Made by a program: the position numbers and the translations under genes. Below, piece after piece: positions 47,163-56,992 of a DNA stretch of 64,000 nucleotides. A model generated the notes under the pieces. The model did not search any database. It was not told the DNA's origin and saw only the letters and a list, made by a program, of their open reading frames with translations. The stretch's first letter is position 1. Every line of letters starts with the position of its first letter. Origin of the DNA: Aphanomyces cochlioides (taxonomy: Eukaryota; Oomycota; Saprolegniomycetes; Saprolegniales; Verrucalvaceae); NCBI GenBank assembly GCA_019828595.1, contig JAHQRK010000001.1, positions 4,464,001 through 4,528,000 on the forward strand, written 5' to 3'.

Positions 47163-49250
47163 TCATTCGTGCATTCTATCTACCTTACCAAGACTTGGCC
47201 CTTTAGCAGGAGTGCGCCGTCTTTCCAAAAGTATTTCCAACTTTGCAGCGATTAGATCACAAGTACCACCGACTGGGGTCGATGGTTTGGTCTTCTGGAG
47301 CTTGAGAAACTTGTCGCTCCAATTGTCCAGGACATCCATCGGATGCGTGAACGTTTGCAGCTTGCTATCGCGTAAGTGTATTCGGAACCTTGACAAGTTT
47401 GAATGTGAATCAATCGTGCGGCTGTAATGGACCCACCTGAGTCTCTGGACACGAATTTGATGTGCTTGGAGTCTTTGAGAGACTAGACTGCGTGGTGTAG
47501 CCGTCGTTGTCGCGTGATATCGCCGCCATTCCAGCTACAAGACAACCTTGAGAGATTATGTGGCGGCAGACTTACTTGGATAAAAGCTGCAGCTGCATTG
47601 TGGAACTCCTGCAAATGTTTCCGGGCATTGATGGTATGGAGGAGAGAAACTTCGGTGGGCGTCAGAGTCATGGCACCTCGGACGCCGACGCGGCAAGCAT
47701 ACGTAACGACAGCGCCGCCCACGACGCCAATCGTGACGCAAAGAAAGCGACCAGGATCTCCCAAGACAGTGCAATCTCCATATCCAACCGTCGTCTAGAA
47801 CGTAGCAGCGTCCATTAGTCCATTAGAATCACGAGAAGAAAGCACTCACGATGGTGACAATGGCAAAGTAGACTGCGTCGTAAAAGCTGCTAATGTTTGT
47901 GTTTCCAGTATTCCTACTCATGCCGTGAGGACAGACGTCAAGGAGACGCTCGATGCCTTTCAGTTTGATATACGCTGACGGCAATCACGATCCAAATCCA
48001 CAACAGCATCGTGACGAAATACTTGAATGGCCAGCAGCGAACGACGAACTTGCGGGTAAACCACGGCGAGGTGGCGTCCGTGTTATTGAGGAAACCGATG
48101 AGTCGGAAGTCGTTGGTATAGAACCCGTACAAATTGCGCAGGAACCGCCAGCCCAGATACATTCTCGCCACGATGGCAAAGCCTACGAGATGGAGACGCT
48201 CACGCTTTCAATCGTCAAGAAGTGTGTACCAAATTGGTGAATGCTGTACTCAATCACTTCGTAGCAACCCGTGGCGTCATAATACACGGTGGCGTGGCAT
48301 GTCATATTGTTCAGGTCAAGAGTCTACGTGGAGTCCATGAGATTCCGCTGCCATTGATGGGTGTTTGCCGATGGGCTTACAGCTTTCAGGGCTTCAAATT
48401 GGAGTAAGCTGAACGTGTAATCCAACTTTGGTGGCAAATGCACGAGGAGAATTAGACTCTCCACGATGAATTCACTGGCAATTGACCATGTCAGTCGTGT
48501 CAAGGAAGACGAACGCATTACCCGAGAAGCAGCGACGACGGGTGGTAAAACTTGGTGTCAGCATGGACTTGGTGGGAATTGATTTGGATTTTTGTCGCCA
48601 ATTCTACCAGCATGTCAAAGTCCCAACGCCGAATCGGCTTACCGTAACGAATGCACAGCGCCAAGAGTAGAGCCGGAGTCAAGAACGCTTTGGTATCCTC
48701 GACCCAAGACACCTCCCATTGAAACATCTTGAAGCCCAAGTAGAGCTACAATCTTGGGTTTATCGTCCAGCTTTAGCATTCAACTTACGTCGACACTGAC
48801 AACTTGCACGACGACGCTAAGACAAGCTGCGATAAACATGGCGTTCTCAACAGCTCTTTGCTTTCGATGCAGCTAAAAATAATGCGTCAAGGGGATAGAT
48901 TGAAGCGCGTACGATTTTCAGCGTGTGCAATTGGGTCAAGCAACGGACAGTCACGCGCCACAAGACATCGTTGACAACACTTCTCCGTTGGATCTAGGCA
49001 ATTTTTGTGATTAATTGAGATCGAGGGGGCTGTACCTGTCGTAGATAGATAACTTCGCGGGGCTGGAGGGCATTCCGCTGGAGTGGAGGGAGCTTTTCTT
49101 GCAAAAGTGGCGCCGGCCAGACTTGCATGACTGCGTGGCTAAATATACATCAGGACGTTTCACAACGAGGAACAATCCTACCTGTGCAATTCTTCCGTCC
49201 CCCGTCGATCTCGGACGCAAAGTCCAGCCGCGGACATATACTTCACTTCA
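47163..49250 (-). CDS. SK-type (Ca2+-activated) potassium channel gene, possibly damaged
   Basis: On the minus strand, exons separated by about 45-60-nt introns follow the order of small-conductance K+ channels. A cytoplasmic helix and S1-like segment (ENAMFIAACLSVVVQVV, about 48840) come first, then S2/S3 segments near 48700 and 48450, and S4-S5 (ARMYLGWRFLRNLYGFY..., TMLLWIWIVIAVSVYQTER, about 48170-47960). The pore is YFAIVTI-TTVGYGD, with the selectivity filter TVGYGD at 47774-47791 and an intron just before it. After S6 comes an NAAAAF segment like the calmodulin-binding domain start, then a distal coiled helix region (SKLQTFTHPMDVLDNWSDKF). Between S5 and the pore (about 47945-47965) the frame does not join (TERHRASP-stop versus RLLDVCPHGM), so an indel or a missed splice event is present. 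The 5' end is uncertain. Confidence 0.7.
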
Positions 49251-49596
49251 ACTGGGATGGGCAATCCTGTCCACTCGACAGGATTCCATTCCCGTGATGA
49301 TGCGGTGTTCGAATTCTCACACACACCAAGCTGTCGGGACAACCTTCAATTTATCTTGATGACTTCTAGTGATACCCTTGTTGTGAGTGTGCCAATAACG
49401 ACCGAGGTCATGCAAGGCTGCCTTCAGCGGACTTGTGTGAGGGGGAGCTTCATCAAGCTGAAAAAATTCTTCACCTTCGCCTCTATACATCTTGTGGGGA
49501 ATCTCAATCACCTCTGATGATTGAAACGTGTCGTCGCTAGGTATTTCCATTTCCCCTACGACATCATGAAACATGGAGTTCGAAGGACGTCTAATG

Positions 49597-49736
49597 AATG
49601 TGAAGTCTCATGTTACAAGGTACTGTTGAGCCGCACAAGTCTACTCAATGCGGTCATGTATGAAGAACGTCCCACATGACAGCGTTGAGTAGACCTGTGA
49701 GGCTCAACAGTACCTTGTAACATGAGACTTCACATT
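49597..49736. repeat. 140-bp palindrome
   Basis: AATGTGAAGTCTCATGTTAC... reads outward from both sides. The first about 35 bases of each arm are exact inverted copies, and similarity continues (GTCTACTCAA, GTCATGT) to a loop of about 20 bases at 49657-49676. One arm is also related to the 3' flank of the bZIP-START gene (about 57072-57170), so the palindrome appears built from that flank. Confidence 0.8.
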
Positions 49737-50041
49737 TAGGTAATGAATCGAAGCACATGGCGTCGTTGAAACACAGAAAGAGCTAGCTGCAGTTGGTGCT
49801 ATACAGCAAATTGGACTTGACGCTTGTTCCAGCCGCCTTCACACTAATGTTCTTGGCCATGATGGAGTAAAAAGCACCCCTGTTGTCATCATGGGCGCTA
49901 CATTTAGCCGAGATTCACCTCCTTGAGTGTCTGAACTTGATGTAGTCGACGGGCTGCAAGCTTCATGACCATTCCAGAGAATCACGAGCGGACATTTTGC
50001 AAGCGTGGAGATGTGGCGGGTAAATTTGAGAAGATGTCAAT

Positions 50042-50167
50042 GAAGTTGTCCGGAAAACAGCATTACCTCGGTTTAGTGTTCCAATGTCACTATCCAGAGA
50101 CTATATAGGTCTGGACAGAAAATGACAACGACTCAAATTCACTAAAGCGAGGTAGTCTTGCTTTCCG
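50042..50167. mobile_element. Small TIR element (TCCGGAAA ends), right arm
   Basis: Inverted-arm counterpart of 46078-46203 with the same TIRs (TTGTCCGGAAAACAGCATTACCTCG / CGAGGTAGTCTTGCTTTCCGGACGA). Confidence 0.55.
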
Positions 50168-50690
50168 GACGATTCATCGTTAGATTCAATACCTGTATCG
50201 ATTGATATTTCAATGGATATTCTTTTATACAGGGTGACCGCCAAAATCATTAATGTTCGATGGTTTGGACGACGTATAAACTAATACCCGTAGGAATACA
50301 TACTCCACAATATCCTCTTACACAGGTTTACCTCTCACAATACATACATCACAAAGTGCCGCAACCCTTCCCATCAACGACTACGCCATGACCCCTGGAC
50401 CACGAGCTTACACACAATCCAATCGAGATGTCAACCCCTTCCTGCTGCTGACTCTCCCCAAGAATGGAAATGCAGTTCAAACTCTCTCCAAGTCATCACC
50501 TCTTCATTCAACAGCGCAACTCGAGATGTCATGCGCTTCAATACATCCTGAAGAACACGACAGGAGACTCGTGTGGGTCTCAGCGATAACTTGGAGCATA
50601 ATACTTCACATTCATTAGGCGTCGTTCGAGCTCCATCGTTCAGTGAGATGAATGCATCGCTTTCCAATCTGGTGCCGCCAAGTGTCATAC

Positions 50691-50798
50691 TCAAACAGGA
50701 TTATAAGACGTCACCAACGTTTCCAACAGTCGACGCGACACTTGTTCTTCAGCCACGACATGATAGAAATCGTGGAGGAACGGTTCGTTCATGTCATC
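50691..50798 (-). pseudogene. Fragment of bZIP-START 3' coding end (right arm)
   Basis: Inverted duplicate of 45447-45554; the same terminal codons of the bZIP-START family without the rest of the gene. Confidence 0.7.
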
Positions 50799-50940
50799 CA
50801 TCAGCAGCAGATCTCAAACTGTAAGTCGAGCCATGCAAATGATTCTTCATGCAGCAGATACGAGCGTCAAGTCCAATTTGAGCACCAAGGCAGCTGAATG
50901 ACCAGGGCGCCTTGAGCTCTTTCTGTGTTTCAATGACTTG

Positions 50941-52708
50941 TTAGTGCCCGCCGGTGACACTTGTTGTGCTTCTAGGTTTCATCGTTGAGATATCTGCTTT
51001 CTGGCCTAGAATTGTCCGCAAGCTCACGTTGGAGGCATCAATTGACATGTCCTGGGATAAGAAGCGTGTCGCCTCTGGTCGAAATTCGTGCTTGATGATC
51101 GAGCCAAGAGGTTTTGGAGCCGACCATCGCGGAAGCCACTTGTGAACTCCAAGAAGGCAAGGCAATAGTGCATACACGGACACGGTCGTTGGGGTTTTGT
51201 CGCCATCTTCACGAAGTTTGTCGTGGATTTCGTATTGCGACTTGGTATCACGTTGGCCGCGCGGCACGATCGATGCGTAGCCCAAGACGACTTGGAGACT
51301 TGGCTTTACAAACAACTTGTTGCCAATCTTGATTGCATGGCTGGCATCAAGGGAGATGCGCCGCTGGGTTGCAGAGTTCCATTGACACAAAGTGCCAAAC
51401 AAAATGGAGCAGCTCGAAATGCCGCCGACACCGCGGCGTACTGCCACATGTACATGCTCGTGAGCGTGCTGACTGTGCCAAAGACGAACAAGCTCGGGTT
51501 GTACGTGACGACGCACGTGGATGGACTCGGCAAGTTCGAGATAAATGCCAACGTGACGTGCGCCGCCGCTTCCCAACCGGTCGACAAGATCACCGCTGAG
51601 AAGTAGACCAGCATGCCAAATGTCGACCCGTAGTAGATGCGCCCGACGTTGATGTAATGGGACGAGAGAAAGCAGCCGAGGAAGGAGAGAACCAAGACAC
51701 CTTTGCTCCGTGCCGGCTGTGAGGTCGTACGTGAGGATCGGCGTCTTGGCGATGAATCCATGCAGCCCTTGGTTCGTCAGGTAGAAATCCGCTCCAAACA
51801 AAAACATATTGGTGAGCACGAGCACAAGCTGAATCGCCAGGAGCTCCTGCCAGTTGCGCACGTCGTGACCAACCGTCCATGCAAATCTCACGGCTTTCCT
51901 CGAGAGCCGACCGACAAAGAACCGACCGTCGGCCAGAATTTCCGACGGGTCGAGCACGATGGCCGATGCGAATGATGTGATTTCATACCGCGTGCCAAGA
52001 GGCTGCATGGTCTGGACGTACGCTGTTCCATTCAAGGGATCCTTGGTCGTCATGGCGCCGTCTTGGGATATCAGGAGGCGGACAATCGAATCCGCCAAAA
52101 ACATCGTGGAGGAGCCATCTGAATTCACCGACAGCACGCTTGGAAGTGACGGCACGTCGGTGAACGCCGACAGGAGAAACAAGTCCTTGCCGTCCCGCAC
52201 GGTGGTTTCCAAGAGCGCCATGCCGTGAATAAATTGTGCGTCTTGAGGCTGACACGATGGGAAACTAGTCGTGCTGGCTAGGAATACCAGAGCTGTCCAG
52301 CCAGCTTTGTTGGTTGTACACGATGTGACGAACAGTGGAGTCTGCCACACTCGAGCCAGCGCATTTCCAACGGCTAGCCATTGGCTGCAAGTTCATCTTG
52401 TGAACATGACGTAAAGCCATATGGATAGAGACGACAGCTCGCTCCTAGCGACTGCAACGACGCGCTGTCGGCGGCGTATTCCGTTTGAACGCCGCGTAGT
52501 GGAAAAGGCCCAGAGCAATCAACACCGCACCGATGACGACAATGCTGACAAGTGCGTTGAGCGTCGTCAGGTTGGTGAAGATACGCTTCGCCGCCTTCAA
52601 TCGCTTCTTGTGGTGAGCAGGCTGTGGATTCGATCCCGTGGAGTTGGCGACGGTGACGCTGGACCGAGGCAGCGATGGCCGATACGACATGCTGCGATTC
52701 GTTGCCAT
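50941..52708 (-). pseudogene. Multi-pass membrane-protein gene, full-length but frameshifted copy
   Basis: ATG at 52706-52708 opens a basic cytoplasmic N-terminus and a first membrane helix (ALVSIVVIGAVLIALGLF). Relative to the left-arm copy, a one-base loss after FHY (about 52496) and a loss of about 14 bases near 52382 shift the frame. The central domain then reads openly. After AGTEQ (about 51715) the hydrophobic, plausible reading (LVLSFLGCFLSS..., FGMLVYFSAVILS, FVFGTVSTLTSMYMWQYAAV) lies in another frame, and the C-terminal part (VVLGYASIVPRG...) returns to the first. An extracellular domain flanked by several membrane helices is the likely original design. I do not recognise the family; it may be lineage-specific. 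Confidence 0.65.
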
Positions 52709-53054
52709 CTTGCACGTCCTTGTCCAAGCGTTAATGAAGAAATCAACCGCAGCATCTAAATATATACCTAGCGACGAATACAGGTTGTGCGCTGAGCGGC
52801 ACAGTCGGCTATCTTCTGGACATTGACGGCAAGTCCGCTCGCTAGCACTACGCAAAGCGCACCCCCATCATCTAGGCGATGTGGTGGTAACAGTCGCCCC
52901 TGCCCTGAAAACGCAGTGGACACGGGGGAAGGCGCGTTTCGTATAATCAAGTTCCTCTTCTGGATCGCTCAATGATGGTGCATTAGAAGTACTGCGAGGA
53001 CTCTGTAGCTACTGCATCAATTCCATGCAAGAATGAGCCTGGAAAGACCATTGT

Positions 53055-53960
53055 GTGATCCTCAACACCAAGATCGACAGCATGGGGTTGCAAGTTTTTG
53101 AGGCAGAAGCAGCAGCACACGAACAGCAACCGTCGTCATCACACAGCCGGCATGGACAATGTGAAAAGCGTCATATCTGCAATCAATTGCATGGTTCATG
53201 TCACGGCCCGTCGTGCAAAACAGTCGCTCGTAGACGAGCTCGTATCGCAGCGGGGCAGTCGTCTTGATGGCCTCTCGAGTCGATGTTGTGCCAAGATGAA
53301 GGCCAACACAGAACACGCTTGGAATACATGACATCTGGCGGCTAGTGCGTAGACGAACATGTTTCGAGACGGAGCAGGCGCCACCTGGAAGCAGTGCAAG
53401 TCCAGGATGCCGTCGTGTCGAGGTCGTTTGGATGGAGATCGCGGTGAATTCTATCCAATGGTTAGTCGTTTCTATCTATAAATGAAGAATCAACCAATCG
53501 CTGTGGTATTTGGTTATAATTTGGAACCAATCATAGTGGAATACATTTCATCTTGAATAACGTATGTCTGAATGGACATCTAAGATGGAACATTCTGTTT
53601 TGTCCGTCTGGACATATACATCACGGCAATAAACGCCGTGTTTCATTGGCGGAACCGACACCTCGCCGTCCTTTCTGTGTCGATTACGCCAATGAAACAC
53701 GGCAAATAGTACCGTGATGTATATGTCCAGACGGACAAAACCGAATGTTCCATCTTAGATGTCCGTTCAGACATACGTTATTCAAGATCAAATATATTCC
53801 ACTATGATTGGATCTAAATACCACCCAAATTCTACATGGATTGGTTAAACGCGTATTTATGCTAGAAACGATCGACCATTGGATCAAATTCATCCTCGAG
53901 TCCAACATGACATCATGGCATCCAGGGCATGCAAAACAACTGCTTCCAGGTGGCACCCGC
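53055..53960. repeat. Fold-back element, right copy
   Basis: Related to the left fold-back element. The palindromic core is 53527-53811, with outer inverted segments such as CACCTGGAAGCAGT (about 53380) and ACTGCTTCCAGGTGG (about 53938). Sequence at 53080-53230 is shared, inverted, with 44230-44340. Confidence 0.7.
53527..53811. repeat. Palindromic core of right fold-back element
   Basis: Arms beginning CCAATCATAGTGGA and ending CCACTATGATTGG continue inward as near-perfect inverted copies (GAATAACGTATGTCTGAA..., ACATATACATCACGG, CGTGTTTCATTGGCG) around a roughly 40-base loop near 53645-53685. Confidence 0.85.
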
Positions 53961-54164
53961 TCCGCCTCTGGACATGCTACACTAGGCTCTGACAGTCAAA
54001 TATTGTGTATTCAAACTGCATGGGATGCATCTGGTCGTCGGCTGCGTTGATGGTCAAGCCCATACTTGGTTCAAGGCACGAACGTCGCAGTGGGGTTGTT
54101 CTCTCGATGGAACAGGGAGACTTTGAGTCGAGAAGAAGGCCAAAACAGATAATACTTGAAATTC

Positions 54165-54454
54165 GTGTCCAGAGACTCAGGTGGGTCCATTACAGCCGCC
54201 CGATTGATTCATATTCAAACTTGTCAAGGTTCCGAATACACCTATGCGATAGCAAGCTGCAAACGTTCACGCATCCGATGGATGTCCTGGACAGTTGGAG
54301 CGACAAGTTTCCCAAGCTCCAGAAGACCAAACCATCGACCCCAGTCGGTGGTACTTGTGATCTAATCGCTGCAAAGTTGGAAATACTTTTGGAAAGACGG
54401 CGCACTCCTGCTAAAGGGCCAAGTCTTGGTAAGGTAGATAGAATGCACGAATGA
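54165..54454 (+). pseudogene. Duplicated 3' fragment of the SK-type channel gene
   Basis: Encodes the distal C-terminal segment (SKLQTFTHPMDVLDSWSDKF...CDLIAAKLEILLERRR) almost identically to the last exon of the channel at 47163-47440, in the opposite orientation. No pore or membrane segments precede it, so it is a partial copy. Confidence 0.75.
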
Positions 54455-54680
54455 CTTGGTTGTCCTCATCTAGAAGTTTGTCCAAAGCCTCCTTGGTCGC
54501 GATCTTTGCCAATTGAGACGGCGAGTCACCTACAATTTAACGAGACCACAACATCTTTGAAGAGGATGATCTAACTCAATGGTCCTCGACGAGATCGTCC
54601 AGATCAGCAAAGGACACATGGCTTCATGCGACGTCTGTATATTAGACAGCACATTATGACGGCAACTAAGCGTGAGCTCA

Positions 54681-55277
54681 TTACGCCTTGGTTGGCTCAG
54701 TATCATAGCTGGCATGGTGCTGCACAGGCGTGGGTTTATCCTTCGCCATTTGGTCGTCGATGGCATCGCCAGCAACTTGACGACGTCCAGCTGCCAGCCA
54801 TTGAGCCTTCTTTGGTCCCAAACCGCCAGCAACCCAGCGACCAGCGTTCCCTGTTGCGATCATTTGACCTCCATGGGGTCCATGGCCAAAAGCCATCCAG
54901 CGTCCCATAGGAGGAAATGCAATGTCCAAGTCAGAGTCAGCGCGACGCGTGTCTCCATGAGGTTGCATCTTCATTGCTTGGTCGTCAGCAAAGTCATCAC
55001 TGCCATCAATTGACGCTTTACGACGTCCAGCTGCCAGCCATTGAGCCTTCTTTGGCCCGATGCCACCAGCAACCCAACGACCGCCGTTCCCTGTTGCGAC
55101 CATTTGACCTCCACGGGGTCCATGGCCAAAAGCCATCCAGCGTCCCATAGGAGGAAACGCAACATCCACGTCCGAGTCGACACGGCGAAGAGGCGCGTCT
55201 TCGTGGAGTTCATCGACAGCAGTAGCGAAGTGGGCAATACAATAGACAATGGCGAAAGCAAACGCAGCAGACTTCAT
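54681..55277 (-). CDS. Small secreted protein with two tandem GRWMAFGHGP/GGRWVAGG repeat units
   Basis: ATG at 55275-55277, TAA at 54681, 198 residues, no intron. A clear signal peptide (AAFAFAIVYCIAHFATA) is followed by VDELHEDAPLRR. Two tandem units of about 75 residues then follow, each with D-S-D-x-D-x-AFPPMGRWMAFGHGP, GGQM-ATGN-GRWVAGG-GPKKAQWLAAGRR and an acidic spacer. Dibasic RR sites end each segment and could be processing sites, so a secreted peptide precursor is a reasonable hypothesis. Cysteines are absent from the mature part. No family is recognised. A broken one-unit copy lies at 42633-42950. The gene sits in the rearranged zone, as many rapidly evolving secreted-protein genes do. 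Confidence 0.75.
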   Translation of the reverse strand: MKSAAFAFAIVYCIAHFATAVDELHEDAPLRRVDSDVDVAFPPMGRWMAFGHGPRGGQMVATGNGGRWVAGGIGPKKAQWLAAGRRKASIDGSDDFADDQAMKMQPHGDTRRADSDLDIAFPPMGRWMAFGHGPHGGQMIATGNAGRWVAGGLGPKKAQWLAAGRRQVAGDAIDDQMAKDKPTPVQHHASYDTEPTKA

Positions 55278-55769
55278 AGCAAATCGCACAATGAAGCTTG
55301 GAGTCTACCAGAAGAAGTTCCTGGAAAACTCTGACGAACAGCATATTCCATCCTTTCCATGATTGATGTGTTCGTCGTAGTCATCATGTCTTGCAAAGCT
55401 TTTGTCTTTGAATATTCTCGCCAACAAGTATTGAACGTCAGAATCATCGTACATTGAGAGCCTTGTCAAATGTCCTTCATAGATGAGCCGTGCCGTTCCA
55501 ATCCATAGAGAGACGTGGAGTGTTGTCGCTCAAGCTTCGTGTGGAGTATCTGGCCTTCGGCTGTGTTGGACAAAGGAGAGCATAAGCGCGGCATTGTAAA
55601 GTCATTCACCTTGCATCAAGAGAATGGTTTACGGGTCTTGGGGTGAAGGGGTTTAGGGTTTAATCGATCAATGGGGTCAAGGGGTTACAGTATTTAGGGG
55701 TGAAGGGTTTCATTTGATGTGCATGGAGAATTTTGGCCAATAGTGACCGATTGGAACATTGACGACGCC
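55278..55769. other. Intergenic between divergent secreted-protein and bZIP genes
   Basis: About 490 bp expected to hold both promoters. A repeated G-rich tract of the type GGGGTGAAGGGGTTTAGGG / GGGGTCAAGGGGTTACAG lies at 55639-55710, directly before the bZIP gene. Confidence 0.5.
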
Positions 55770-56992
55770 ATGGACGACACGACGACAACATCGCCAAGGA
55801 AGAATGGCGACAAGCGCGCGGATACGACAGCATTGGATGCAAACTCTGAGACGTCTAGTGACAGCGAGCAAAAGATAGAGGACAAGAAACTACGCCGCCG
55901 CGCTCAAATCGCAAAGTCCGCGAGAAAACATCGCATTCGACAGAAGTCGGAGCTTCAAAACCTTCGCAAGCAAGTGCAAGATCTTCAAGAGGCACTCGCG
56001 AAAGCGAACTGCACGTCGTGTCTTGGCATGCTAGATGGTCCAGCGGGTGATGACAAACCTGTGTCGCTGCGTGGCTTATGGCTTCATGCTCCACTCGAGA
56101 CCGATCCAGGACCTGGACCCAACATCTTGCACGCTTTCCACCACCTTCCCATCGACGTTGATGAACGCATATCGAAGCTGCTTGCGATCGCCAAGCCAGG
56201 ATCGCTTCGTATGTACACTCAAGTACGATTCTAGCATGTTGTCGATTTCTCAGCTGCGGCGATAGATCCTGGACGAAACGCGGTCGATTCCGTCATTTGT
56301 GCCATACGTGGACGCCCGCATGACAAGTCTAGGCGACAAAACCAGCATCAAGTTTTGTCGCGTGTGTGAAATCACAAGCTTTGACCACAAGACGGTCTCG
56401 GACATGTTTTGGTCGCTCTTTTGGTCGTTTGACGACCAGGGCAAAGTGGAAATACCTGGCGTGTGCCAACGACAAGTACGATCCACCCAAAGCGCGACCT
56501 CATCTTATCCCCTGGCTAGCTTCTCTCGCAGCTCGACGAGACGTCGCACTACGAGCACGTGTCGTACTCTGTGCCGAATCTACCAAACGTCCGACTCGAG
56601 TCTTTCGATGTTATTACTCGAGTGGTGTTGCCAGCGTACACAATCATCACGTGGGAGTCGGTTGACCGCGACGACGCATTTCCACCCACCGAGACTCCGC
56701 ACACAATTCGTCGTGAAGAGATTGGCGGGTACGCGTCATGCTCTTTTCTTTATGGAGCTCAATCGTCGTCTCTAGTGTGCTCTTTCAAACGGAAATGGAT
56801 GCAGCAGGCCAGCTCCGCACCGTGCTTCGAACTGTCGTGTACTCTCGCCCGTTTGTCAGCACGCTGCCCAAGACATGGCGTGATATGAACGAACCGTTCC
56901 TCCACCATTTCTGTCGGCTTAACGTCATGGCTGAGGAGCAAGTGTCGCGGCGACTGTTGGAAACATTAATGACCCCTTCTAATCCAGTTTAG
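55770..56992 (+). CDS. bZIP transcription factor with START-like C-terminal domain
   Basis: Four exons (55770-56222, 56266-56475, 56520-56728, 56776-56992) with GT-AG introns of 43-47 nt join to exactly 363 codons. The basic region (RRRAQIAKSARKHRIRQK) and adjoining leucine-zipper heptads (LQNLRKQVQDLQEAL) lie at about residues 47-85. The position normally occupied by the invariant bZIP Asn, eight residues before the conserved Arg, is Arg here. The remaining about 250 residues (MFWSLFWSFDDQG..., LDETSHYEHVSYSVPN, VVLPAYTIITWESVD..., and ending PFLHHFCRLN...EEQVSRRLLETL) have the alternating pattern of START-like domains. A DNA-binding regulator with a lipid- or ligand-responsive module is inferred. 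The gene is intact, unlike its fragments in the two arms. Confidence 0.85.

Larger units (their letters stand above)
49883..53230 (-). repeat. Right arm of inverted segmental duplication
   Basis: Inverted counterpart of 44100-46362 and the longer, less deleted version. It keeps the complete length of the membrane-protein gene and about 350 bp upstream of it before the fold-back element. Confidence 0.9.
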
